From Nephrocerus scutellatus (Eukaryota; Arthropoda; Insecta; Diptera; Pipunculidae): 64,000 nucleotides of DNA. The DNA is taken from positions 66,329,067-66,393,066 of the forward strand of contig OX352763.1 in assembly GCA_947095585.1 (NCBI GenBank), in the 5' to 3' direction. Under the pieces are notes generated by a model. It was not told the origin of the DNA and did no database searches. It was given only the letters and a program-made list of their open reading frames with translations. Positions 23,747 through 33,675 of the stretch are shown here, one piece after another. How positions within the stretch are numbered: the first letter of the stretch is position 1; every line of letters starts with the position of its first letter. Both the position numbers and the translations under genes were made by a program.

Positions 23747-25468
23747 CTAACTCAAATGGCATAAACCCACTGGAAGAATGAGGAGTGGAATTGTACGTAA
23801 AGCAGCAAAGTGGACCCATTGATCCCAATTTAACGGATCGGTTTGGGTATAATTCCTAAAGTACTCGCGCAAGGTTCTATGTGAACGCTCCAGAGCTCCA
23901 TTGGATTGAGGGTGGTAGGCTGTAGTATTAAGTTTTTTAATATCTAACATTTTACAAACCCTTTTTAACAAGTCAAGTCAATTCGGTGAGAATAATACTA
24001 GGCGAACCAAATTTGCAAACAAATGTCTCCACAAAAGCTTTTGCAACAGTCGTAGCATCTTGTGATTCAAGGGGTACCGCAATCGAAAATTTCGACAAAT
24101 CATCCATCATAGTTAATATGTATCGACTTCCAGTGTGTGTAATGGGTAGGGGTACAACAACATAAAGAAAAATTTTCGAAAACACTGAATCTGAAGTAGT
24201 CGTTATTTTTAACGGACATTTAGTTAATTGAGATATTTATTTTTCTGACAAAGCTCGCACTTTCGGATAAATTGTTTATTTATGCTCATCATTTTCGGAA
24301 AATAATAATATTGTTTTAATCTTTTGTACGTGCGCAAAAAATCCCTGATGGCCGCCAAGAGGACTCGTATAGAATTCCTTAAGGATACGAGCTATCTCCT
24401 TTTCATCCGAGATTTGGGTTATGTGATCATCGTTTGAATTATCCTTTGTAGATAAAATGTTGTGTGTAGTGTTTGTTGAATTGTTTAAATTATCTACTGA
24501 ACCAGAATTAGATAGGATAATGACTGCATCTTGAGTGACAGTTTTTGGTTTGAGAACATGTAACTACTGAAATCTCATTACATTTGGAGGGATCTTCACA
24601 CGAGGGCAATGAACGACTAAGTGCATATGCATATGACATTAGTCTTACCAGATTTGTACATAATCTTATAATCGTACTCATCCATGATTACTCTCCAATA
24701 AATCAAACGTGAAGTAGGATTTGAGCTTTTGTGTAACCAAATTAGAGGTTTGTGGTCCGTTCGTATAACGAAACGTCTTCCATATAGGTATGGCCTGAAT
24801 CGTTGCACGGCCCAAACAATGGCTACTAGGTCTTTTTCAACGGTTGCATAGTTACGTTCGGCACTGTTTAGTATACGACTAGCAAAGGAAATAGGACAAT
24901 CAAACGATTAAAATTCCTGAGATAGAACCGCTCCTATTGCATTGTTGCTTGCGTCGGTAGTTACCATAAATTCCTTAGTAAATTCTGGATATCTCAGAAT
25001 TGGAGAACAGATTAAAAGACTTTTTAAAGTGTTAAAAGAATCTTCCGTAAAAGCATCCCATTTAAATTTAACATTCTTCCTTAGTAAAGCATTTAACGGT
25101 TCGGATGCTTTTGAAAAATCTTTAATAAATCTTCGGAAGTATCCGAAAAGACCTAAAGAGGCTTTTATTTGTTTCGCGCTTTTTGGTTTAGCGTACTTTT
25201 CAAGTGCTGAAATTTTGGATGGGTCAGGCTTGATGCCATTGTTGGTTAAAATATGTCGTAATTATGATATTTCTCGTCTCAGAAAATGGCATTTGGCCGG
25301 TTGTAATTTTAAATTGAATTGACGGAAACGTGAAAGAACATCTGTTAATTTTTTATTGTGATCATTCAAATTTATCCCGTAAATTACTACATCGTCCAAA
25401 TACACGAAACATCGAATTCCATTCAGACCTGACAGAACGGTGTCCATGAGCCTTGTAATCGTAGACAA
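23747..25468 (-). pseudogene. Minus-strand Gypsy pol fragment, duplicate
   Basis: This is the exact counterpart of 18437-20158: RT palm with YLDDVVIYG at the high end, RNase H with TDHKPLIWL, and integrase core ending in NGALERSHRTL. It carries the same stops and frameshifts, so they predate the duplication. Confidence 0.85.
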
Positions 25469-25538
25469 ATTTTTTTTTGATGATACAAGTGGTTGGCACC
25501 ACCAAACCCCCCCATAGCTTAGTGTGGTTGGTCTGAAG

Positions 25539-25808
25539 CAAAACCTTCTCTATAGAAAGCCCAACTGTTCCGATCGTACACAGATACATGCTTAAATTTA
25601 GACCAAACGTATTTGTATTAGTAATCAACTAAAGAGCAAAATCCATATAAAATTTTTCTGTTTCCCACTACCACATCTTACGTTTCTCGCTCTTTGCGAC
25701 TACTTTATTTTTGAACACTGTATTCACATCCCACAAACACACATGCGTTTGGTCTTGGCTTACAGCCTTATTATGCGTAGAGTTGGGCTTTCTATAGAAA
25801 AGGTTTTG
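25539..25808 (+). mobile_element. hAT-type MITE, duplicate
   Basis: Counterpart of 20229-20498 with the same 28-bp inverted ends and GTCTGAAG direct repeats (25531-25538 and 25809-25816). It was copied by the segmental duplication and did not arise by transposition. Confidence 0.85.
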
Positions 25809-25941
25809 GTCTGAAGTCGGATGCAGGCAACTGGTTAAGTAGTGGTGCGAAACATAAAGAAAGGGAGATATAGAGAGATTCGCAAATTTTTTTTTTGTAT
25901 TTAGCGAAGATTAGTACCACCACTTCAAAGTAATTGATAAA

Positions 25942-27483
25942 CCGGTTTTGGCTGTCACCAATTCAGTGATTGGCATCCATAAATCATACGACCTAATACG
26001 ACGAATAGCGGATGGCCACGTCTACGGCGTACCGACCGTATAGACCAGATGCAAGTATGTATACACCTCGTATGATTCGGTGAGATGCAGACAGAGAAAA
26101 AAAAAGACACACAAACATGCTGGAGAGTCTCGCTCTCCTTATCATCGTTCAGTACATTAAGTCGAAAAGTCACTGAATTGTCTCCAGGCAGGTCTGACTC
26201 GGTGTCAATGACGAAAGGTGACGAATGTTCGGTCGTGCGAAGGCATAAATACTGCATCGTGTGATGTATTTGGTTTTTTTTTGTGGCTTGGGCGCCGACC
26301 GAGAGGAAAAAGTTTAGGAGCTGTTGTGAGGTTGAGTTTGGGGTTGATTGGTCATTGTGGACGACAGTCGATTTGTATGGGTTGACAAAATCGGTCAGAG
26401 TGGATTTTTATTGTTTGACCAAAGCGGAGAGTCGATTTTTATTGTTCGAGGAAAGTGGTCAGAGTCGATTTTACTGTTCGAGGAAAGCGGGGAGTCGGTA
26501 TTTAGAGTTTGACCAAAGCGGTCCGAGTGGGTATTTATAGTTTGTCCAAAGCGGTCGGAGTCGGTTTTTATTTGTTTGGCCAAAGCGGTCGCGGTGTGGT
26601 TTTGGTGATTGAATTGATCAAAGCGGTCCATTAGTAAATCGTATTTTTTCAATTCGAGAAATCTCGGAACTGGAGGCTGAACAGTGTCGTCATTGGCGTC
26701 TGCAAGCCATTAAAAGTTTCCGGCCATTTTGGAAAATAAAGCGTCTTATTATAGACTTTGACCAAAGCGGTCAAGTGCATATACAACGTGCATCGTATAA
26801 TTTATGGTTCGCGGAAATTTTGCGCGTACAGTGACGGCGGCGTCAGCACGCCACCAGTAAATTGAACGGATCGTATAACGTGATATTATAGACTTTGGCC
26901 GAAGCGGTCCAGTGTGCTTACAACGCGCAAAACAGCGTCGTCATTGGCGTCTGCACGCCATTAAAAGGTTTCCAGCCATTTTGAAAAATAAACCGGTCAA
27001 GTGTGCATTCAACTCGCTTCGTATTTCATGGTTCGAGGAACTTCGGAAATTCTGCGCGTACACTGGCGGCGTTGGCTACAGCACGCCATCAGAAATTTAG
27101 CAAAAAAAAAGATTGGGCTCTAGGATGCCGAGCTGCCTCAAGTACCCACTACTCACCATTGACGTTGAGCCAACAACAACGAGGATTGATATACAAACCA
27201 CAGGAGTCGGTCAGGGACCTTTAGGCGAACCTTACACAAGCGAGAAGGAAATAAAGCATTCGAACACTCAAACCCGAAGCTTTCCCTTAACTAATTAACT
27301 TTCCCCATTAAATCAGTCCAAATTACTCGTCTTAGTAACGGAGTCCCGATTTGGGCCCCAAATTTTGTAATGGTAGTCCAACTGGTCCGCCCAGGCCTCA
27401 ATGAAATTCTAGGAGAGCTGATCACCTTTCGCCCTTTTCTCTCCGTGACAACAACCATGTCAATCCGAAGAAAAACCATTACA
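25942..27483 (+). mobile_element. 5' LTR of Osv-B (at least 1.54 kb)
   Basis: Bases from CCGGTTTTGGCTGTCACC at 25942 to about 27413 match 57434-58742 with small indels, as expected for two LTRs of one element. The right end is set at CCATTACA (27476-27483), five bases before a tRNA-Lys-type primer-binding site. The true left end may be further left: the 3' LTR is truncated, and the 5' end is not identifiable. An extra segment of about 35 bp (TCATACGACC to GGATGGCCA) is present here but not in the 3' LTR. LTRs over 1 kb are known for Osvaldo and Ulysses. Frames inside it (25955-26257 minus, 26283-26540, 26912-27298, minus 27291-27479) are not genes. Confidence 0.8.
26400..26910 (+). promoter_or_regulatory. 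Array of GACCAAAGCGGTC-type motifs in the Osv-B LTR
   Basis: The word (T)TTG(A/G/T)CCAAAGCGGTC, each time followed by (A/C/G)GAGT or CAGTG, recurs at about 26419, 26511, 26545, 26579, 26618, 26760 and 26894. The dense part has a spacing near 33-35 bases. Between copies the phrase TCGATTTTTATTGTT or GGTATTTATAGTTTG repeats. The 3' LTR has the same array with one or two units fewer (57870-58270). Such iterated words in an LTR are commonly factor-binding sites or an insulator; the role here is inferred. Confidence 0.6.
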
Positions 27484-27488
27484 GAAAA

Positions 27489-27506
27489 TGGCGTCCAACG
27501 TGGGGC
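27489..27506 (+). other. Primer-binding site of Osv-B (tRNA-Lys type)
   Basis: TGGCGTCCAACGTGGGGC differs by one base from the retroviral tRNA-Lys1,2 site TGGCGCCCAACGTGGGGC. It lies five bases after the LTR end CCATTACA and upstream of the gag gene, which fixes element orientation as plus. Confidence 0.8.
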
Positions 27507-28952
27507 CCGGGTTCCATCATCTAATTTCGCTTTAATTGTCCTCTTTTAGTTTAATATATATTGGTCTATAGGACCTTATCTTGCAACTAAGCGCGGACAG
27601 TTAGTCAGTCATTCGGAATTGCAGGTTTTTTGGCGCTCCTAGCCGAATTCCTGACCAAAGTAACTGGTCTAAATAAAACCTTCAATATCCCTCTGCGATA
27701 TTGAGAACGTTCCACAACAAGTTTCTTTTCCCTTTTATCAGGACTTCAGACGGTTGTTCAGGATGATCAGACCTTCTTGTGAAATAGCAGACGTTTCGCT
27801 GTGAGCAGACAGCCTGACCGAAGAACAGTTGGATTATCTTGTCGTCGAGACGTCCACAATTTCATCTTTAATATCTATTTTATTTTTTACTCGCTTATTT
27901 TTGTTTGGCCAGGGCTCCTTTTGGCCTACGACGTAAAGGAAGATCCTTGTGTCACCTTTCCTTGGTGTTCAAGAGGCTTTCAATAATATTTGGATTTTCT
28001 TGAAATTGCCGGCGAATTGTCTTTGGTGTTCGTCCTGACCAGAGGATCCACCAAATATTCGGAGTGTTGAAAATCACTAATATCACAATTTAAATTTCTT
28101 TGTTTCTTAATTAACTGTGGGAATAGTTTCAGGTACTGCGTTCCTGGAAATTCGGATTACGGAGTAATCACAGTTAGAAGGCTTGTGACCTTATGTGCAT
28201 CGGCATTGACGGGGCCAGATTCTTCCAAGTTCTGCAGGGGTAGCATTTGTTTGACTGCCTGCAGCGGGGAAGTGAATCAGCTCGTTAGGATTGTTGTAGA
28301 AAAGGGAAACCTAGCTATTCAAAACCTACTAGGTTATCATACGTCAGTGCAATCAACTCTTGGAATTGTTAAGTATATGGCTAGTTAGGAATACTAAACC
28401 CGAGCTCTGATGGCATTACTTGGTGGTTGTGTGATTAGATTTGTATAAGTATTGCTGCCTGGATGCGTGATGTGTGGGCTGCACCCCCCCCGTTTTAGAT
28501 ACCTGTGGCTGGGAGTGCAAGTGAATATTAATGACCCAAAAATTTTTTTGATTTCGAAACTATCTAGTATTATTGTTGGATATTGTATATTATTGTCGAA
28601 ATTAGGACGCAATACTCATGTAGACTTATCGCTTTATTTTATAAGTTGGTAGTGACGTGTTCGTTTTTGGATGGTTCGGTGTTAGGAAATGCTGGATTGT
28701 TCGTGTTAAGGAGTTCGGGATTTTATGGTGACTTTGATTTAGAAGTAAGATATATAACTTATAATCGCGTTAAATCTAAGTAAGTAGTTATTTAAAATAA
28801 GGTATTTCGTTACATATCGTCTGCCGAAACCATATAAAGAGGTTATTCTGCGGCCGGAGTGAACGGTCACCCAGAATTTTACCCCAATACTTTAATTAGT
28901 ATTAAACAAGCATAATCGTTATTCTGAAAGGACTAAGGTCAAGATCGGTATT
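27507..28952 (+). other. Osv-B untranslated leader, no gene
   Basis: About 1.45 kb between the primer-binding site and the RING-Gag frame. It contains only short frames (27801-27986, 28185-28388, 28452-28652, 28583-28783) without recognisable domains. Long leaders are usual in this group and may hold packaging and translation signals; none can be seen directly. Confidence 0.6.
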
Positions 28953-29852
28953 TTGGCTGAGTTTAAATTCAGATTTTTTACGGCATTGAACTTTAGGGTT
29001 TTGGTGGGTAAAATGTTTACCATACGTAGCAACGAGGACTTGAGCCGCCTCAATCCAAGCGTAGTATGTCAGGTGTGTAAGGCTGAACTGGTCCCTGAAG
29101 TGGAAAGTCTAAGTACCCCATGTGGACATGTGTTTCATCATACGTGCATCACTGAATATTTAAAGACTGCGGACAAGTGCCCTACATGTAAAGCTGATTG
29201 TGTAGGTAACAGTCTTAAGCCAATAGAAGTGACGTGTGTGGATCCAGGCAATGCCAATGAAGGAAAGAGACAACACCGCAAACGGACGCCTGCAGCAAAG
29301 GGAGCCATTCCTAAAACTATGACCATTCGTAGCACTAGTGGTGGAAAGAGGGGCCATATCGAGCCGAAGCGTTACGCACAGAGGAGTCTCCTTGATGACG
29401 AAATTTTCTTAGAAGACAACCGTCAAAGGTTGGGAACACGTCCGACTACTGTTTTGGAAAAACCGCTTACTACGGACGAAGTTAAAGCCATGATAAATAG
29501 AGCCTTTGGACAACACAAGGTGGAAACCCTTGAATGTCTAACTAGTAAACTGACTGACGTTGTGACGTCCAACATACAGAAGTGTTTAGGAAATCTGAAT
29601 CTTCAAGCACAGCCAGACCAATTCAGTCTTCAGAGCCTTTCTCAGAATCGCCAAGATGATTTTACTCATCTTCCTTCATCAATAACTTCAAATGGTCTTC
29701 AATCAAATCTTCGAAATGTTACCTTTGCACAGAATCAGGTTTCGAACTTCGGTCACTCGCTTGAGTTGGGTAAGTCGGATCGTATCACTAACATGATACA
29801 AAAATGGCAAATTCGTTTTGATGGCTCCATGGACGGACTCACCGTTGATTAA
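28953..29852 (+). pseudogene. Osv-B Gag N-terminal part with RING-H2 finger
   Basis: A 299-codon frame. Residues C39, C42, C57, H59, H62, C65, C76 and C79 form a complete C3H2C3 RING-H2 pattern (CQVC, CGHVFHHTC, CPTC). The second Met (residue 21, at 29013) is the likelier start since the finger begins soon after. RING-H2 domains usually bind an E2 enzyme and act as ubiquitin ligases; here it is fused to a retrotransposon Gag. A basic linker (KRQHRKRTPAAKG, GGKRGHIEPKR) follows, then a predicted helical region and the start of the capsid (IQKWQIRFDGSMDG). A TAA at 29850-29852 replaces a codon in the middle of Gag; the capsid continues in the same frame (FLYRVQV). The equivalent N-terminus of Osv-A lies outside the window. 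Confidence 0.85.
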
Positions 29853-30540
29853 TTTCTGTACCGAGTACAAGTCCTGACCAATCAAACCCTGTATGGGGAT
29901 TTTTCGGTTATCTGCAATTACTTTCACATGTTACTTCACGGGAAAGCCCGAGACTGGTTTTGGAGGTATCATCGGAGTGTGCAACAGTGTAAGTGGTTTG
30001 ATCTATGCGAAGCCTTGCGTCTGCAATATAAAGACAATCGTACAGATTATGATCTGTTGGAGAATGTTTGGTCGAGGAAGCAGAAGGATCGTGAAACTTT
30101 CGACGAGTACTTCGATTCAATTTCAGTGTTGACCAATCGGTTAAACTCACAAACACGAACTCGTCGAAATCATATCTCAAAATCTCCGGCCGGATATTCG
30201 CCACGAGATACTGTACCTGACAATTAACTCTGTGGCACAACTCCGAGATATCTTCCGTAAGCGGGAGCGTTTCTTAGCAGATGTTAGTCGCGGAGTGGTC
30301 GGATGGCGAAACCCGATGCCACGTCGTAATGTCGCAGAATAGGACATGAACGGTAGACAGCCCCAGGAGGTCTTCTAGTCACCAATCGCCAAAGGCGAAA
30401 ATATTACCGTGACTGTCAATAATGCGCTCACCTGCTGGAACTGTGGCGAGACTGGTCATCGTTATGTAGATTGCTTAAGAGATCGTCGGATCTTTTGCTA
30501 TGGATGATGGGCGGAAAACGTCTACAAGCCTAACTGCATG
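29853..30540 (+). pseudogene. Osv-B Gag C-terminal part (capsid and zinc knuckles)
   Basis: The sequence continues Gag after the stop at 29852: LLHGKARDWFWRYHR, then SRKQKDRETFDEYFDSISVL, which aligns with the Osv-A Gag at 85-155. A CCHC zinc knuckle CWNCGETGHRYVDC is coded near 30437-30478, followed by a damaged second Cys cluster in which a TGA interrupts CYG. Frames switch near 30150-30230 and again before the knuckle, so several indels are present. Confidence 0.75.
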
Positions 30541-31026
30541 AAGTGTAGGGCGTCGGGAACTCCAAAGCGGGTGTGGCTCAGCTTCGACAGCGCAACCCAC
30601 ACCCCAAGTAATTTCAACTACGGAGGTCGTCCCATTAAAGGAAACATGTTTACGTGTTTTTCTGATAGGGAACCAAGTGTTCCGACGAACTTACTTGTAT
30701 CTAAAGTTTCTAAGGTAACAACTCCGTCAGAAAGTAGGAATCCATTATTGTTCCCCATTAAGCCTTACCACGAGCGATGGGAAGAATATCGTAGGGCACG
30801 AGCCCGTATTTTTGACACAGACATAGACGCAGTGAAAATAAAAAAGAAACGCTCGACCCTTAGGTTACAATTGTTTTGGAAAGCAGTGCGGGCAAACCGG
30901 CGAAGATTGGTCCACGCCATCATCAACCAAGGAGAAGACGTGCGATCGTATGCTGAAGTGAAGTTTCTTGGTCTTTCTATGCTAGGGCTACTCGATAGTG
31001 GCGCTACGATAAGTTGTATTACGTAA
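30538..31026 (+). pseudogene. Osv-B Gag-protease linker and protease active site
   Basis: A 162-codon frame with the linker segment FPIKPYHERWEEYRRARARI, which matches PIVPYHDRLLRYQKTRERI of Osv-A. It ends with the protease motif LLDSGATISC; a TAA follows at 31024-31026. The rest of the protease (LYLIPNLSQDFYLGIDFW) lies in the next frame. Confidence 0.75.
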
Positions 31027-31048
31027 CTTAACGAGGTTCACCAGCAGT

Positions 31049-31665
31049 GTGAGAACAGCCGATGGGAGTCGACACCCGATAAAGGGAAAGGTCGTCGTTG
31101 AGATGGACTTTCGAGGGCAGACACGAGAAATCGATCTGTATCTCATTCCCAACCTTTCACAAGATTTTTATCTCGGTATCGACTTCTGGAGGGCGTTCGA
31201 GCTAGCTCCTGGGATCATCAGAGAATTGCACCAGAGCATGGATTCTGAACAGGGAGACGGGGAGAACACCAAATCCCTCGATTTGACAAGTAGTCAACAA
31301 AGTAGATTGGAGGCAGTTAAGTCCCGGTTCCCTTCCTTCGACCGTGATGGACTGGAAAAGACAACTCTGGTTGAACATGCGAAACCCATAAAACAGCGTC
31401 ACTATCCCGTATCTCCGGCGATCGAGAAACTGATCTTCGCTGAGTTGGATGACATGCTGGCTCAAGGGATTATAGAAGAATCCAAGAGTTCCTGGAGTTC
31501 TCCTGTGGTGCTGGTGCGTCAACCTGGGAAGGTTCGACTTTCTCTATACGAGGAAGATCAACGCAGTGACAGACAAGGACGCGTATCCCTTGCCCCACAT
31601 TAACGGGATCCTAAGTCGTTTACCGCCTGCAGAGGTCATATCGAGTTTGGACCTAAAGAAGGCGT
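31049..31665 (+). pseudogene. Osv-B protease end and RT N-terminus, cut by Gyp-Y
   Basis: The frame holds the protease C-terminus (YLGIDFWRAFELAPGI) and RT fingers (IIEESKSSWSSPVVLVRQPG), then loses frame near 31545. The coding sense can be followed to SLDLKK at about 31651, where the Gyp-Y insertion begins at 31666. The RT resumes at 39618 on the other side of the insertion. Confidence 0.8.
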
Positions 31666-32398
31666 TGTGAGGGATCGCACCAGCGACCACATAAATACTA
31701 TGCCTAAAAGCATACAACATTTTAATTAAATTAAGCATACAAAATTTTGACCCTACATCGACTCTAGTGCCTCTCAAAATAAAATAAAAAAATCTTAGAT
31801 ATGCAGTCATTAATTAATAGCACGCTCGGTGCACGAAAATAAACGCACACACAAACCAATACAACGTCTTGATTAATAGCACACTTGGTGCATGAAAAAC
31901 AAAATCAAACAAAACCCACACGTATTGTTTAATAGCATACTCGGTGCATGGGCACAAAAAATATAAAACATCTCCAATAGCATAATTTATGAAATAATAA
32001 GGTCGTTCGCTTGTGGAGAAAAAAAATGTCAACACAGCAGAATAGGCGAGCGAACCCAAAAACACTTGACGCGGTCGGTCATAAATTACGTACATACATA
32101 CATGCACTATGCTGATAAGGCAATATTAGGGAAAATATGAATATCGATGAGTAGGCATTCCAGAGTCGATGTATGGTCAAAAATCGATCAGTAAATTGGT
32201 ATAAAAGAAGGAAAAATTATCAAATAAAATCATTCCTCAAAGTGAACGTTGAACTACAAAACATCGTCTTATTTTAATTTTCCTTGTAAAAATATCATCC
32301 TGATACTGACGCCCTAAGGAGTTCCGGCTTTTGGGTTAGCGGTTATGCGACAACACGCCGAATGCAGTCAAGTATCGAGTTTGATACAAACTCTAACA
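31666..32398 (+). mobile_element. Gyp-Y 5' LTR
   Basis: Starts TGTGAGGGATCGCACCAGCG, closely resembling the start of the solo LTR at 61591, and ends ACTCTAACA. From 31912 onward it matches the right-hand LTR at 38972-39582, with a 141-bp block missing here (present at 39053-39193) and a 14-bp difference near 32228. A TATAAAAG box lies at 32200-32207. The phrase TTAATAGCA(C/T)..CTCGGTGCA occurs three times in tandem (31813-31945). Minus-strand frames here are not genes. Confidence 0.75.
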
Positions 32399-32646
32399 TT
32401 CGCCACCCATAGTGGAGATGATTATAAGTTTATACACTATTGGTGAATTTGTTGAATTTTTTATAATGCATGGCGATCCTGTTAGTCTCGTAAAAGAGAA
32501 AAATTTTTCTTTTAAATTCTGTCAGTCTTCGAATAATTTTTATACAAAGGAAAAAGATAAAATTTTCTTTTTAAATTTTTCTGAAAAAAAATATATATAT
32601 ACCAGAATAAATCGTCGCTGGATTAATACACTGCGAATATTTTCGA

Positions 32647-33061
32647 ATGTCAGACGAAAAACGGAAACAACAATTGAACTTAGCAGCGCGCTATATCCAA
32701 GACGCAGAAAAGCTGATCAACACAAACATTTCTCTGGAACAACAGAAAGTGGGAACAAAACCCCTTTCATTAGAAGAATATAGACGACGACAAAAGAAAA
32801 CAATAGTCGAAGACCATACTGCACCATCACCAGGAAAAAAACGAGGAGGCATACGAGTACGGCAAAAGCAACAACTAGTTGAACTGCGAAGACCAGTCGA
32901 AGAAGACGAGGAAAGAATTCTTACAGCAACTGAAGGATTTGAAAAGGGCCATCCGAAACAGAAGGAAGGACAAGAAGAAAAATAATCTAGTCGAGAAACG
33001 GGCGTTCGACAAGCTATTCAATGACACCGTAAGCAGAGCCAGGAGAAACCAAAAATTTTGA
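32647..33061 (+). CDS. Gyp-Y small basic ORF, unknown function (frameshifted)
   Basis: The first coding region after the LTR. The ATG at 32647 opens a frame of charged, helical character (NLAARYIQDAEKLINTNISL, then KKRGGIRVRQKQ). From about 32905 the sensible protein continues in the +1 frame (EFLQQLKDLKRAIRNRRK, then ARRNQKF, ending 33061), so a frameshift splits it. The product would be about 135 residues, Lys/Arg/Gln-rich and probably coiled-coil. I do not recognise the family. It precedes gag, an unusual place for an accessory gene in Ty3/Gypsy elements. Confidence 0.55.
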
Positions 33062-33066
33062 CACAA

Positions 33067-33233
33067 ATGGACAACGACAGTGAAAGAGACACGGACGAAT
33101 TCATTCTAGAGGACGTCATTCGGCATTACAAAACAAGATTAATAAATGCAGAAGTGGACCGGTTCCCACATCTGATTGAAATATTCAAATATTCAAACTC
33201 ATCGACAACTGGATGATGGACGATGACGAGTAA
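33067..33233 (+). CDS. Gyp-Y second small acidic ORF (frameshifted)
   Basis: The ATG at 33067 comes six bases after the previous stop and opens an acidic peptide (MDNDSERDTDEFILEDVIRH). The text TATTCAAA is duplicated around 33184-33199; this 8-bp duplication throws the frame to a stop at 33214-33216. Without it the frame would run to the TAA at 33231. Family unknown. Tight spacing after the basic ORF suggests both came from one transcript. Confidence 0.4.
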
Positions 33234-33410
33234 TCGATACTAAACTAATTTCTATGATTATAAAAAAAAAAAAAAAATACATAGATAAATAAAATTTTTC
33301 TTTTTATATAATTTCTAATAATATATAGTAATATAAATAATAATCTCTAAAATAAAATTCTCTATATAATATTTTATAATATTTTTTAGTAATTACAAAT
33401 TTTTACGAAA

Positions 33411-33644
33411 ATGGGAAAAACCCAGTCAAAGGTTGAAGAGGTCATTGTAAATAACAATGGACCTCAGACCAATAAAAGTTACGACAATATGAACTATGGC
33501 ATAGACATAGTCACAATTATATTAATACTAATAATAATTATAGGATTTAATTATATCCGTAAAATACTAAGCAAGAAGGTAAACAAAGTTATAAAAAAAG
33601 AAATCATAAAACATAATGTAATAGGAAGAAGGATATCAGTATAG
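33411..33644 (+). CDS. Gyp-Y small membrane protein with N-myristoylation motif
   Basis: An intact frame of 77 codons. It begins MGKTQSK, a good N-myristoylation signal (Gly2, Ser6, Lys7). A hydrophobic stretch of about 19 residues (residues 31-49, IDIVTIILILIIIIGFNYI) is a clear membrane segment, followed by a Lys/Arg-rich tail (KKVNKVIKKEIIK, GRRISV). It lies 31 bases upstream of gag. I do not recognise the family. A lipid-anchored, single-pass peptide encoded beside gag could help assemble Gag at membranes, but that is inference. It has no defect visible, unlike its neighbours. Confidence 0.65.
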   Translation: MGKTQSKVEEVIVNNNGPQTNKSYDNMNYGIDIVTIILILIIIIGFNYIRKILSKKVNKVIKKEIIKHNVIGRRISV

Positions 33645-33675
33645 TAATTATTTGAATTGAATAACACAACTTCTC

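Larger units (their letters stand above)
20714..26023 (+). repeat. 5310-bp direct tandem duplication, unit 2
   Basis: Second copy of 15404-20713. It begins abruptly in the middle of the piggyBac transposase and runs into the Osv-B 5' LTR, where the sequence continues past the duplicated part (TCTAC followed by GGCGTACCGACC). All subfeatures of unit 1 have counterparts at plus 5310. Confidence 0.95.

Noticed and set aside
26283..26652. 85-codon frames in the Osv-B LTR
   Set aside because: Translations of the AAAGCGGTC tandem motif; the 3' LTR copy has different frames.
27366..27483. A complete 118-bp LTR
   Set aside because: The homology between the two Osv-B LTRs extends more than 1.3 kb upstream of 27366, so this can only be the end of a longer LTR.
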